Positions 14,118 to 26,230 of a stretch of DNA of 64,000 nt are shown here, piece after piece (the first letter of the stretch is position 1; each line of letters starts with the position of its first letter). The position numbers and the translations under genes are program-made. The DNA is taken from the NCBI GenBank assembly GCA_017380575.1, contig JAFODS010000019.1, forward strand, positions 62,001 through 126,000, given 5' to 3'. The notes under the pieces were generated by a model that did not search any database, was not told the DNA's origin, and was given only the letters and a program-made list of their open reading frames with translations. This stretch comes from Clostridia bacterium. GTDB lineage: Bacteria; Bacillota; Clostridia; Oscillospirales; Acutalibacteraceae.

Positions 14118-15950
14118 ATGTGCGGAATTTGCGGTCAGATATCCTTTTGCAGAAACCTTGAAGAATATAAGGATTACTTTTTTAATATGCAGAATGCTCT
14201 TCTTCGGCGCGGACCCGACCAACACGGTGAATACTTCTCACCCGAAGCTGTGCTTATGCACAGAAGACTTGCTGTTATAGATATTGAACGCGGAAAACAA
14301 CCGATGACCTATGCCGTCGGCAACGAAACGTTTACAATCTGCTATAACGGAGAACTTTACAATACCCTTGAAATCAGAAACCGCCTTGAAAGCAGGGGAT
14401 ATAACTTCTTTAGTACCTCCGATACGGAAGTTGTGCTTAAGGCTTATTGTGAATACAGGGAAGAATGCGTTGATCTCTTTAACGGAATTTTTGCTTTCGG
14501 AGTATGGGAGCATTCACGAAAGCGACTCTTCCTTGCACGCGACCGAATGGGCGTTAAACCTCTTTTCTTCTCGATGGCAGAAAGCGGACTTGTTTTTGCA
14601 TCCGAAATAAAGGCACTGCTTGAACACCCTGAAATCGATGCGGTAATGGATATAAACTCGTTGGCTGAAATAATGCTTTTGGGACCGGGCAGAACACCGG
14701 GATGCGGAGTTTTTAAAGGGGTTGAAGAGCTGAAAGCGGGAGAATGTGCTTTCTTTGACAGCGACGGTTTAGCGATTAAAAAGTATTGGGAACTCAAAGC
14801 GAAAGAGCATACAGATGATTTTGAAACAACGGCGGAAACCGTACGTTTCCTTGTAACTGATTCAATAAGAAAACAGCTTGTTTCCGACGTGCCGTTGGGT
14901 ACATTCCTTTCGGGAGGTCTTGATTCAAGCATAATTTCATCCGTAGTCAATGAAACCTTCAGACGTGAAGGTAAAGTTCTTCACACGTTTTCCGTTGACT
15001 ATGAGGACAACGACAAATTTTTCAGAACAAGCAGATTTCAGCCGAATTCCGATGCTGAATATATAAGGTTGATGTCGGACTACCTCGATTCAAAACACCA
15101 CAGGCTTGTTATCGGAACGGATGACCTGACCGATGCTTTATTTTCCGCAGTCGATGCCCGTGACCTGCCTGGTATGGCGGACGTTGATTCCTCAATGCTC
15201 CTTCTTTGTAAATCAATCAGAGAACAGGTTACGGTTGCACTTTCGGGTGAATGTGCGGACGAGATTTTCGGCGGATACCCATGGTACAGAAACAAAGAAA
15301 TCCGCGATACAGACGGCTTCCCGTGGGCACAGTCGACAAAATACAGATTTGCTTTCCTTGAAGCCGAATTTGCCTCAATGATAAATCCCGACGATTTTGT
15401 GTATTCTCGCTATAAAAATACCGTACTGTCAGCACCCAAGTTTTGTAATGCCAACACGGACGATGCAAGAATGTCGGAAATGATGAAGCTCAACCTCGAC
15501 TGGTTTATGCAGACTCTACTCGACCGAAAAGACAGAATGAGTATGTATTCGTCCCTTGAGGTAAGAGTGCCTTTCTGTGACCACAGAATTGTTGAATATC
15601 TCTACAATGTACCGTGGGAAATGAAAGACCATAACAACTGCGAAAAGGGTCTTCTGCGGTATGCTATGAGGGATTATCTGCCTGACGAGGTGCTTTACAG
15701 AAAAAAGAGTCCTTATCCCAAAACACACAATCCGTCATACAGAAATGCGGTTTCGGAGTTGCTTCGCGGAATAATTGCTGATAACTCTTCACCGCTTCTT
15801 GATTTTATCAGAAAGGATAAGCTGAATGAGCTTCTGTTAACGGATAAATCCGAGCCGTGGTACGGCCAGCTTATGACAACCCCTCAGACCATAGCATACT
15901 TCGTCCAGTTCAACTATTGGCTCAGAAAGTTCAATGTAAGGTTTGAGTAA
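14118..15950 (+). CDS. asnB: Asparagine synthase, glutamine-hydrolysing
   Basis: The enzyme makes asparagine from aspartate, ATP and glutamine. The 610-residue protein starts with MCGICGQ, so Cys2 is the N-terminal nucleophile of the class II glutaminase domain. The synthetase domain has the ATP pyrophosphatase loop LSGGLDSS near 263-270, plus later GECADEIFGGYPWY and RVPFCDH motifs. GAGGTGA precedes the ATG. Because the gene begins 4 bp after spoIIID, the two are likely co-transcribed. Some AsnB paralogues amidate peptidoglycan, which cannot be excluded. Confidence 0.93.
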   Translation: MCGICGQISFCRNLEEYKDYFFNMQNALLRRGPDQHGEYFSPEAVLMHRRLAVIDIERGKQPMTYAVGNETFTICYNGELYNTLEIRNRLESRGYNFFSTSDTEVVLKAYCEYREECVDLFNGIFAFGVWEHSRKRLFLARDRMGVKPLFFSMAESGLVFASEIKALLEHPEIDAVMDINSLAEIMLLGPGRTPGCGVFKGVEELKAGECAFFDSDGLAIKKYWELKAKEHTDDFETTAETVRFLVTDSIRKQLVSDVPLGTFLSGGLDSSIISSVVNETFRREGKVLHTFSVDYEDNDKFFRTSRFQPNSDAEYIRLMSDYLDSKHHRLVIGTDDLTDALFSAVDARDLPGMADVDSSMLLLCKSIREQVTVALSGECADEIFGGYPWYRNKEIRDTDGFPWAQSTKYRFAFLEAEFASMINPDDFVYSRYKNTVLSAPKFCNANTDDARMSEMMKLNLDWFMQTLLDRKDRMSMYSSLEVRVPFCDHRIVEYLYNVPWEMKDHNNCEKGLLRYAMRDYLPDEVLYRKKSPYPKTHNPSYRNAVSELLRGIIADNSSPLLDFIRKDKLNELLLTDKSEPWYGQLMTTPQTIAYFVQFNYWLRKFNVRFE

Positions 15951-15955
15951 AATAA

Positions 15956-15997
15956 ACAGTACGGTGCAGATATCATTTTCTTCACTGTACTGTTTTA
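15956..15997 (+). terminator. Terminator of the spoIIID-asnB unit
   Basis: ACAGTACGGTG (15956-15966) pairs with CACTGTACTGT (15983-15993), followed by TTTTA. Confidence 0.8.
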
Positions 15998-16005
15998 TAA
16001 TTTTC

Positions 16006-16224
16006 CGACAAATTCGGATTTGTCGAGTTCTTTGATTTCGCACAATCTGACTCTGTGCTCGTAGGGATGGGCCTCCCGGACCATCCGCAGATTCTGCTGA
16101 ATTAACGGACGGTCGAGGACGCCCGTCCCTACGCAGTTGACTAAAACAGGGTTCGTAGGGGCAGATATTATCTGCCCGACATTTTGCACATTTCTGACGG
16201 GACGTCGAGGACGTCGTCCACTAC
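16006..16224 (-). repeat. Long inverted repeat, right copy (with 12997-13214)
   Basis: This is the inverted partner of 12997-13214. Paired changes in one hairpin keep base pairing: GGACCG/CGGTCC in the left copy against GGATGG/CCATCC in this copy. Confidence 0.85.
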
Positions 16225-16356
16225 ATACACGCCTGAATCTGTTTCGTAGGGGCGCGCATTGCGCGTCCGCTTAATCAATCACGTTTTTACGGACGACCAG
16301 TGGTCGCCCCTACGATGATGATTTGAATTCTGTTCCACAAACCCGAATTTGTTTGT
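16006..16356. repeat. REP hairpin island B (six alternating GTAG-footed hairpins)
   Basis: Hairpins lie at 16061-16086 (left foot), 16107-16132 (right), 16155-16177 (left), 16199-16224 (right), 16246-16267 (left) and 16291-16313 (right). Spacers are 20-23 nt, giving a regular period of about 46 nt. Feet are GTAGGG or CCCTAC (one decayed to CACTAC), while stems differ: ATGGGC, GGACGG, GGGCAGATA, GGACGTC, GGCGCGC and GGACGACC. The island is bounded on both sides by ACAAA-CCGAATTTGT-type palindromes (16007-16024 and 16337-16353). The region 15998-16371 contains no supported gene. Confidence 0.82.
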
Positions 16357-16371
16357 TGAATTTTCAACAGT

Positions 16372-17262
16372 TCAACTTATCAACTTATGCTCCTTTAATA
16401 CATCTCGTATATGTTTTTTATTAAATTCACTCGTATCGCTCAGCGGAAGTCTGTAAACACCGCTGTCAAGACCCATAACACTCATTGCGTACTTAACGGG
16501 GATTGGATTTATGTCGCAGAACATTGTGTTTGTAACATTCAGCAATTCAAGCTGACGTTCAACACTTTCTTTTATTTTACCCTCCGAACACAGCTTTGCA
16601 AGCTTATGCATTTCTTTTGGCATAATGTTCGCGAGGACGGATATCACTCCCTTTGCACCCATAGCCATAAATGCAGCTGCCTGGTCATCGTTACCGCAGT
16701 ATATGTCAAGCTTATTTCGGCAGAGAGAAAGTGTTTTCATCAGTGCGGATATGTTTGAGTTTGCCTCTTTTGTCGCAATAATATTGCGTATCTCTGCAAG
16801 TTCTTTATATGTTTCGGGCTTGATATCAACTCCCGTACGCGACGGCACATTATAAACAATAATCGGCAGACAGGTACGCTCACTTATAAAGCTGTAATGC
16901 TTAATCAGACCGTCCTGGGAGCATTTATTGTAGTAGGGAGTAACAATAAGCAAAGCATCTGCACCTGCAGCTTCAGCTGAATTTGAAAGCTTTACAGCCT
17001 TTTCTGTTGAATTGCTTCCTGAACCTGCAATGACGGGCACACGTTTTTCTGCATATTTTACAACCGCACGGATAACCTGACGGTGCTCGCGGTTTGACAG
17101 TACAGAGGCTTCTCCTGTTGTACCGCAGACAACGAGTGCATCCGTGCCGTTTTCAATCTGAAACTCAACCTGTTTTTTTAACGTCGGATAATCAATTTTT
17201 CCATCCTTTGTAAACGGTGTGACGATTGCACACGCTGAACCCTTGAAAACAGTATGTTTCAA
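16372..17262 (-). CDS. dapA: 4-hydroxy-tetrahydrodipicolinate synthase
   Basis: DapA condenses pyruvate with aspartate semialdehyde to start the lysine and dipicolinate branch. The 296-residue TIM barrel has CGTTGEAS (46-53) for carboxylate binding, IIVYNVPSRTG with the proton-relay Tyr, and NIIATKEANS with the Schiff-base Lys. The start is a TTG 9 nt after AGGAG. It follows asd on the same strand with a terminator-like hairpin between them, so the pair serves one pathway but may not be strictly one operon. Dipicolinate demand fits a spore former. Confidence 0.95.
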   Translation of the reverse strand: MKHTVFKGSACAIVTPFTKDGKIDYPTLKKQVEFQIENGTDALVVCGTTGEASVLSNREHRQVIRAVVKYAEKRVPVIAGSGSNSTEKAVKLSNSAEAAGADALLIVTPYYNKCSQDGLIKHYSFISERTCLPIIVYNVPSRTGVDIKPETYKELAEIRNIIATKEANSNISALMKTLSLCRNKLDIYCGNDDQAAAFMAMGAKGVISVLANIMPKEMHKLAKLCSEGKIKESVERQLELLNVTNTMFCDINPIPVKYAMSVMGLDSGVYRLPLSDTSEFNKKHIRDVLKEHKLIS

Positions 17263-17279
17263 ATATATCTACTCCTATA

Positions 17280-17320
17280 AAAAATTAAGCCGTACCGAGG
17301 TTTAAACTTCGATACGGCTT
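17280..17320 (-). terminator. Hairpin between asd and dapA
   Basis: On the minus strand AAGCCGTATCGAA pairs with CTCGGTACGGCTT and is followed by AATTTTT. The dapA ribosome binding site begins only a few bases later, so it ends asd or attenuates dapA. Confidence 0.7.
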
Positions 17321-17340
17321 TAAACGTTATTGTGATTGTA

Positions 17341-18429
17341 TTAGTCCATGTAGCCCTTAGCAGCAAGAAGCTCAGCAAGAAGAACAGCACCGCCTGCAGC
17401 ACCGCGGAGAGTGTTGTGTGAAAGGCATACGAATTTGTAATCGTACTGTGTGTCTTCGCGAAGTCTGCCGATGCTTACAGCCATACCGCCCTCAAGGTCA
17501 CGGTGAAGCTTTGTCTGCGGCATATTGTCTTCAACGAAGTAGTTGAGGAACTTCTTCGGAGCACTGGGGAGTGAAAGCTCCTGCGGAACACCCTTGAAGT
17601 TTTCCCAGATGCTGATGATTTCTTCCTTTGAAGGAACCTTGTCAGCGAACTTCATAAATACTGCACCGAGGTGACCGTTTGAAACGGGAACACGGATACA
17701 CTGTGCTGTGAAGTGAGGCTCAACAGCGTTTGCGATACCGTCAGCTTCAACTGTACCCCAGATTTTAAGCGGCTCCTGCTCGCTCTTTTCCTCTTCACCG
17801 CCGATGAAGGGGATAACGTTATCGATCATCTCAGGCCATGTTTCAAATGTCTTACCTGCACCTGAAATTGCCTGATATGTGCAAACAAGAACGTCATCAA
17901 CCTTGTAGCCTGCCTTGTCAAGGGGATAAACAGCAGGAACATAGCTCTGAAGTGAGCAGTTTGACTTAACAGCGATGAATCCGCGGCTTGTGCCAAGACG
18001 CTTCTTCTGAGCTGCGATAACTTCGATGTGGTCAGCGTTAAGCTCGGGAACTACCATCGGAACGTCAGGTGTGCCTCTGTGAGCACTGTTGTTTGAAACA
18101 ACGGGACATTCTGCCTTAGCATATCTTTCTTCAAGTGCTTTGATTTCGTCCTTCTTCATATCAACTGCACAGAATACGAAGTCAACAAGCTTTGCAATCT
18201 TCTCAACGTCAGCTGTTGCATCGTAAACAACGAGGTCTGCCATGCTCTCAGGCATCGGAGTGTCCATGCACCAACGGCTGCCTACAGCCTCTTTGTAAGT
18301 TTTGCCTGCTGAACGCGGGCTTGCAGCAACAAGAACAACCTCAAACCAGGGGTGGTTCTCAAGAAGAGAAGCGAATCTCTGGCCAACCATACCTGTTGCG
18401 CCGATAATACCAACTTTGTAAGTTTTCAT
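17341..18429 (-). CDS. asd: Aspartate-semialdehyde dehydrogenase
   Basis: Asd reduces aspartyl phosphate to aspartate semialdehyde using NADPH, feeding DapA next door. The 362-residue protein has the nucleotide-binding loop GIIGATGMVGQRF near the N-terminus, AVKSNCSLQSY with the catalytic Cys, and GRLREDTQYDYKFV near the end. Its length and motifs resemble the archaeal/fungal-type branch and not the 330-residue classical bacterial one. The start is set at 18429, 6 nt after AGGTG; the upstream extension to 18555 is AT-rich intergenic DNA. Confidence 0.92.
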   Translation of the reverse strand: MKTYKVGIIGATGMVGQRFASLLENHPWFEVVLVAASPRSAGKTYKEAVGSRWCMDTPMPESMADLVVYDATADVEKIAKLVDFVFCAVDMKKDEIKALEERYAKAECPVVSNNSAHRGTPDVPMVVPELNADHIEVIAAQKKRLGTSRGFIAVKSNCSLQSYVPAVYPLDKAGYKVDDVLVCTYQAISGAGKTFETWPEMIDNVIPFIGGEEEKSEQEPLKIWGTVEADGIANAVEPHFTAQCIRVPVSNGHLGAVFMKFADKVPSKEEIISIWENFKGVPQELSLPSAPKKFLNYFVEDNMPQTKLHRDLEGGMAVSIGRLREDTQYDYKFVCLSHNTLRGAAGGAVLLAELLAAKGYMD

Positions 18430-18590
18430 ACGAATCACCTGTAAATAAAAATTAAAAATGTATTGCGTATTCAACTGCTTTGTAATATAATACAAATATG
18501 AACACGAATATTTGGTGAATATGATACCATTATAAATATTTAAAGTCAATACCAATGTTCAGGAAATCATTAATTTTTTGAGGTTTTATA

Positions 18591-19631
18591 ATGAAAAAAA
18601 GCGACTTTTTTTACGATTTGCCCGAAGAGCTTATCGCACAGCACCCGATTGAACCGAGAGATGCGTCCCGTCTGCTCGTTTTAGATAAGAAAACAGGCGA
18701 TATCGAGCATAAGCATTTCTTCGATATTCTTGATTATCTTAAAGAAGGCGATTGCCTTATTCTTAATAACACAAGAGTGCTTCCTGCACGTATGTACGGG
18801 GTAAAAGTCGGTACAGGAGCTGTTGTTGAGTTTCTTCTTCTCAATCAACACGATGCCCACGAATGGGAAGTTCTTGCGGGTCCGGGTAAAAAAGCAAGAG
18901 AAGGCTCGGAGTTTATCTTCGGTGACGGTCTTATGAAAGCAACCGTACTCTCCGTTATGGAAAACGGTAACCGCGTTGTAAGGTTTGATTATGAGGGTAA
19001 TTTCTATAATGTTATAGATGAAATCGGTGAAATGCCGCTTCCGCACTACATAAAGGAACGTCTTGAAGACAGCGAAAGATATCAGACGGTTTATTCAAAG
19101 GAGCTCGGCTCTGCCGCAGCACCGACGGCAGGTCTTCATTTCACTCCCGAAATCATTGATAAAATCAAGGCAAAAGGAATTGAAGTCGGTTTCGTAACGC
19201 TTCACGTCGGAATAGGTACATTCCGTCCCGTTAAGACAGAGAATATCGAAGAGCATCAGATGCATTCGGAACATTATTCAATTCCTGCCGAAACTGCAGA
19301 TATAATCAACCGTACAAAGAAAAACGGCGGTCGTGTTATCGCGGTGGGAACAACCTGCTGCCGAACGCTCGAATCTGTCTGTCAGGCAAAGGGCGAAGTC
19401 TGTGAATATGATGACTGGACAAGTATCTTTATCTATCCTGGATATGAATTCAAGTGCATTGATGCACTTCTTACAAACTTCCACCTGCCAGAAAGTACAC
19501 TGATTATGCTTGTAAGTGCTTTCTGCGGATACGAAAATACAATGAACGCGTACAAAACAGCTGTTGAAGAGAAATACAGATTTTTCAGCTTCGGTGACGC
19601 GATGTTTATAGCAAATCATAAAGGAGAATAA
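18591..19631 (+). CDS. queA: S-adenosylmethionine:tRNA ribosyltransferase-isomerase
   Basis: QueA transfers and isomerises the ribosyl group of SAM onto preQ1-modified tRNA to give epoxyqueuosine. The 346-residue length is standard. The N-terminal [31 protein letters not shown] opening (split here as [11 protein letters not shown] and EPRDASRLL) and the internal TAGLHFTPE and [10 protein letters not shown] motifs are diagnostic. TGAGG precedes the ATG. It is followed 1 bp later by tgt, so the two steps are co-transcribed. yajC lies downstream with its own promoter. Confidence 0.97.
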   Translation: MKKSDFFYDLPEELIAQHPIEPRDASRLLVLDKKTGDIEHKHFFDILDYLKEGDCLILNNTRVLPARMYGVKVGTGAVVEFLLLNQHDAHEWEVLAGPGKKAREGSEFIFGDGLMKATVLSVMENGNRVVRFDYEGNFYNVIDEIGEMPLPHYIKERLEDSERYQTVYSKELGSAAAPTAGLHFTPEIIDKIKAKGIEVGFVTLHVGIGTFRPVKTENIEEHQMHSEHYSIPAETADIINRTKKNGGRVIAVGTTCCRTLESVCQAKGEVCEYDDWTSIFIYPGYEFKCIDALLTNFHLPESTLIMLVSAFCGYENTMNAYKTAVEEKYRFFSFGDAMFIANHKGE

Positions 19632-19632
19632 G

Positions 19633-20769
19633 ATGGCTTCTTTTAAAATAATTAAACAGCAGGGTAAGGCACGTTTGGGCGAATTCAACACCGTACACGG
19701 AACGGTTAAAACTCCTGCGTTTCAGAATGTTGCAACCTGCGGAGCAATCAAGGGAGCTCTTGATGCATACGATTTGAAAGATATCGGTGCTCAGGTACAG
19801 CTTTGCAACACCTATCATTTGCACGTACGACCCGGCGATGAGCTTGTCAAAGAGCTTGGCGGTCTTCATAAGTTCACGGGTTGGGACGGTCCGATTCTTA
19901 CTGACAGCGGCGGATTTCAGGTTTTCTCACTTGCAAAGCTCCGTCAGATTCAGGAAGAGGGCGTAACTTTCGCATCACATATAGACGGTAAGCGAATCTT
20001 TATGGGTCCCGAAGAAAGTATGCGTATTCAGTCAAACCTCGGTTCAACTATCGCAATGGCTTTTGACGAATGCGTTGCAAACCCGTCAACTCATGCATAT
20101 TCAAAGGCTTCCTGCGAAAGAACAACGCGTTGGCTCATCCGTTGTAAGGAAGAAATGGAAAGACTCAATTCTTTGCACGACACAATTAATAAGAATCAGC
20201 TTCTTTTCGGTATTAATCAGGGCTGTGTTTACGATGATCTTCGAATTGAGCATATGCAGAGAATTGCTGAGCTTGACCTCGACGGTTATGCAATCGGCGG
20301 ACTCGCTGTCGGTGAACCGAAAGAGGATATGTACCGAGTTATTTCTGCTGTTGAGCCGTATGCACCGAAGGATAAAATCCGTTACCTTATGGGTGTAGGC
20401 ACACCGGGCAATATTATTGAAGCAGTCAGCAGGGGTGTTGACCTTTTCGATTGTGTAATGCCGAGCCGTAACGCGCGTCACGGACATCTTTTCACGATGA
20501 ACGGTATAATAAATATCAATAATGCCAAATATCAGAAGGATGACACACCGATTGACCCCGAATGTAACTGCCCGACCTGCAGAAAGCATTCAAAGGCATA
20601 TATCCGTCATCTTTTCAAAGCCAAGGAAATGCTTGCAATGCGCCTTTGCGTAACGCATAACCTATATTTCTATAATACGCTTATGGAGAAAATCCGTGCA
20701 TCACTTGAGGGCGGTACATTTGACGAATTTAAAGAAAAATATGTTGATTTACTCGACACGAGAATATAA
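19633..20769 (+). CDS. tgt: tRNA-guanine transglycosylase
   Basis: Tgt swaps guanine 34 for preQ1 in tRNAs with GUN anticodons. The 378-residue TIM barrel has the catalytic Asp in ILTDSGGFQVFSL (around 93-105), a second DLFDCVMPSRNARHG motif, and the zinc site CNCPTCRKHSKAYIRHLF near the C-terminus. GGAGAATAAG precedes the ATG. It is immediately downstream of queA, the standard queuosine arrangement. Confidence 0.97.
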   Translation: MASFKIIKQQGKARLGEFNTVHGTVKTPAFQNVATCGAIKGALDAYDLKDIGAQVQLCNTYHLHVRPGDELVKELGGLHKFTGWDGPILTDSGGFQVFSLAKLRQIQEEGVTFASHIDGKRIFMGPEESMRIQSNLGSTIAMAFDECVANPSTHAYSKASCERTTRWLIRCKEEMERLNSLHDTINKNQLLFGINQGCVYDDLRIEHMQRIAELDLDGYAIGGLAVGEPKEDMYRVISAVEPYAPKDKIRYLMGVGTPGNIIEAVSRGVDLFDCVMPSRNARHGHLFTMNGIININNAKYQKDDTPIDPECNCPTCRKHSKAYIRHLFKAKEMLAMRLCVTHNLYFYNTLMEKIRASLEGGTFDEFKEKYVDLLDTRI

Positions 20770-20792
20770 CCTTTTACAGATAAAAATTTAAC

Positions 20793-20821
20793 TTGATTTT
20801 TTATACAAAGTACTGTATAAT
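20793..20821 (+). promoter_or_regulatory. Promoter for yajC
   Basis: TTGATT and TATAAT are separated by 17 nt and end 31 nt before the yajC ATG. Confidence 0.75.
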
Positions 20822-20852
20822 ATCAACATTGTTTTTAAGGAGGAAGAAAAAC

Positions 20853-21248
20853 ATGGGAAATGCGTTCGGCGATCCTAAAATGCTCATTATGTTAGTGGGT
20901 ATGGTTGCTCTTATGTACTTCATGATGATCAGACCGCAGAAGAAAAAGCAGAAGGAAGAGCAGGCAATGCGTGACAACCTTCAGAGCGGTGATGAAATCA
21001 CAACAATCGGCGGTATCATCGGCAGAATCGTTACAGTAAAGGACGACACAATCGTTATCGAAACAGGTGCAGACAGAAACCACATTAAGATAACACGTTG
21101 GGCTGTCAGCCAGAACAACACAGCTAACGAAAAGCTTGCAGCTGAAAGAGCGGCAGCTAAAGAAGCAGCAGACAAAGAAAAGGCTGCTCGTATGGAAGCT
21201 AAGGGCAAGACAGAGAAAAAGAAGAAGAATAAAGAAGAAAAGTTCTGA
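20853..21248 (+). CDS. yajC: Preprotein translocase subunit YajC
   Basis: YajC is the small membrane accessory of SecDF-YidC. The 131-residue protein has one N-terminal helix (MLIMLVGMVALMYFMMI), then RPQKKKQKE, then the soluble domain with SGDEITTIGGIIGRIV and DDTIVIETG. Its C-terminus is extended by a Lys/Ala/Glu-rich likely coiled tail. The ATG at 20853 follows AAGGAGGAA; the upstream 20 codons overlap the promoter. A strong terminator follows. Confidence 0.92.
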   Translation: MGNAFGDPKMLIMLVGMVALMYFMMIRPQKKKQKEEQAMRDNLQSGDEITTIGGIIGRIVTVKDDTIVIETGADRNHIKITRWAVSQNNTANEKLAAERAAAKEAADKEKAARMEAKGKTEKKKKNKEEKF

Positions 21249-21254
21249 TTTTTT

Positions 21255-21285
21255 ACAACCTGCTTAACGGCAGGTTGTTTTTTTT
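21255..21285 (+). terminator. Terminator of yajC
   Basis: ACAACCTGC (21255-21263) pairs with GCAGGTTGT (21270-21278), followed by eight T. Confidence 0.9.
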
Positions 21286-21296
21286 GAACAACAAGC

Positions 21297-21327
21297 AACG
21301 GGTGGCAGTTAAAAACTGCCACCCGTT
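21297..21327 (-). terminator. Hairpin downstream of the beta-galactosidase gene
   Basis: A perfect 13-bp stem, AACGGGTGGCAGT/ACTGCCACCCGTT, lies 14 bp past the lacZ stop. No clear T tract follows on the minus strand, so it may stabilise the 3' end instead of terminating alone. Confidence 0.6.
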
Positions 21328-21341
21328 AGTTATTGGTGTTA

Positions 21342-24404
<3,063 letters not shown>

Positions 24405-24415
24405 TTAACCTCCGT

Positions 24416-26125
24416 TTATAATTCAATCTTGGCTTTTCGTGAATTTATTCCGTAGAAAATTGTCGGATCAAATTTCGGTTTTCTTGAATAAGTGTAAAGT
24501 CCGTTCTGCTCCTGCTCAATATCATAAAGCTGAGTGTAGCAGAAACCGAAGATGTATTCGTTGTCAAGAAGCGGATCTGTCAATCCCTGATAACGCTCAA
24601 TGAACTCATACTTGTTTTTCGGTGCGTTGCCGTAACCCCAGGCGTTTTGGTTGCTCTGATCAACAGACCACTGTATACCGCCGTATTCGCTGACGAAGAG
24701 AGGCTCGCCTTTATAAGTCTGTCTTTCGGCGTGCTGGTCAAAAATCTTGCCTTCGCCTGCATTTACGTAGAATGTTTTGAACACTTCAGGGTCCTGTTCA
24801 TAGTTATGTACGTCAAAAATTTCACCTGTAACGTGGAAGTTACCGCTTACGTCAATACACGGACGCGTCGGGTCAAATGCCTTTGTTACATCGTGAATCA
24901 TCTTGAGTGCAGCATCGTGCTGTTTTCTGCCGTCGTAGTCCCATGTTTCGTTGAACGGACACCAACCTACGATTGACGGGTGGTTGAAGTCTCTTTCAAG
25001 CTCTTCAAGCCATTCGGGAAGAACGCTGTAAACAATATTGGGGTTCGAAGAGTCAAGACCCCAGTTGGGGTATTCGCCCCATACAATGTAACCCATTTTG
25101 TCACAGTGATAGAGGAATCTCGGCTCAAAGATTTTTTCGTGAAGTCTTGCACCGTTGAAGCCGACATCAAGTGAAATCTGAATATCCTTGATGAGTGCTT
25201 CTTCTGTGGGTGCTGTATAAATTCCGTCAGGGTAGAATCCCTGGTCAAGAACAAGACGCTGGAAAACCGATTTGCCGTTGATAAGGAACTTGTAACCGTC
25301 GAGCTTGAGGTCACGGAGTCCGAAATAGCTGTCTACGCGGTCATCGTTGAATTTGAGCTCAAGGTCGTAAAGTCTGCCTTCACCGACATTCCAGTAAAAT
25401 GCTTCTTTAAGGTCAAGATGAGCGTTGAAAAGACCGCCTCTTGTTTCAACACTTGCAACACCCATTATTCTGTCGTGGAAGAGTGCGAGTGCTTCAAATT
25501 TACCTTCGCCGACTACCTTAGCCTGAATATCAACGGAGCAGTTTTCGGCATTTGGGAAAATCTTTATGCTTTCGATGTATGACTTCGGTGTGAATTCGAG
25601 CCATACTGTCTGCCAGATTCCTGTTGTTCTTGTATAGTCACAGCCGTGAGAATAATATTCCTCACTCTGCTTGCCTCTTGGCTGAAGGGGATTGCGGACA
25701 TCATCCTCAGCGTAAACCGTAACAGTATTTACACCCGGCTGAATGTGCTCTGTAATATCGAAGCTGAAAGAAATATAACCGCCTACGTGAGTACCGATTT
25801 CTTTACCGTTTATGTAAACGGTTGCTTTATAGTCAACAGCACCGAAGTGAAGAACAGTTCTCATATCTGCGTAACGGTCAGGAATAACAAACTCTCTTGA
25901 ATACCATACGGCAGCCATAAAGTCTTTATTTTCAATTCCTGAAAGAACACTTTCGGGACAGAAGGGTACATTTATAACAGAATCAAAGCGTGTGCCTTTT
26001 TCATAAAATCTTTTTGCAAGGCCGCTTTTGGAATTATCAATCTGAAAGCTCCATTTTCCGTTAAGGTTCAGCCATGCCTGACGCTGAAACTGCGGATTGG
26101 GATGCTCGGGGCGTGGTATATTCAT
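24416..26125 (-). CDS. GH2 family glycoside hydrolase (beta-galactosidase/glucuronidase-like)
   Basis: The 569-residue short GH2 protein has the N-terminal sugar-binding domain (WLNLNGKWSFQID), an Ig-like domain and a TIM barrel. The acid/base is Glu393 in CPFNETWDYDG and the nucleophile is Glu480 in VSEYGGIQW. It lacks the extra C-terminal LacZ domains. Substrate could be beta-galactosides, beta-glucuronides or plant glycans; the sequence does not decide. It is the first gene of a two-gene operon with lacZ. No transporter or regulator is attached. Confidence 0.85.
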   Translation of the reverse strand: MNIPRPEHPNPQFQRQAWLNLNGKWSFQIDNSKSGLAKRFYEKGTRFDSVINVPFCPESVLSGIENKDFMAAVWYSREFVIPDRYADMRTVLHFGAVDYKATVYINGKEIGTHVGGYISFSFDITEHIQPGVNTVTVYAEDDVRNPLQPRGKQSEEYYSHGCDYTRTTGIWQTVWLEFTPKSYIESIKIFPNAENCSVDIQAKVVGEGKFEALALFHDRIMGVASVETRGGLFNAHLDLKEAFYWNVGEGRLYDLELKFNDDRVDSYFGLRDLKLDGYKFLINGKSVFQRLVLDQGFYPDGIYTAPTEEALIKDIQISLDVGFNGARLHEKIFEPRFLYHCDKMGYIVWGEYPNWGLDSSNPNIVYSVLPEWLEELERDFNHPSIVGWCPFNETWDYDGRKQHDAALKMIHDVTKAFDPTRPCIDVSGNFHVTGEIFDVHNYEQDPEVFKTFYVNAGEGKIFDQHAERQTYKGEPLFVSEYGGIQWSVDQSNQNAWGYGNAPKNKYEFIERYQGLTDPLLDNEYIFGFCYTQLYDIEQEQNGLYTYSRKPKFDPTIFYGINSRKAKIEL

Positions 26126-26155
26126 AACAACAAACCTCCATTATAAGTTTTTGTT

Positions 26156-26184
26156 ATAATACCATATATTGTTGGCTTGTTCAA
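26156..26184 (-). promoter_or_regulatory. Promoter of the two-gene GH2 operon
   Basis: On the minus strand TTGAAC is followed after 17 nt by TATTAT, about 30 nt before the ATG. Confidence 0.65.
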
Positions 26185-26230
26185 TAGAAATTACATATTT
26201 TGTTGAATCAGATTGAATTTTAAATAAATT

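Noticed and set aside
16061..16313. CRISPR array (regular repeats and spacers)
   Set aside because: The repeats alternate in orientation, differ in stem sequence, and the spacers are short and partly conserved; no cas genes are present.
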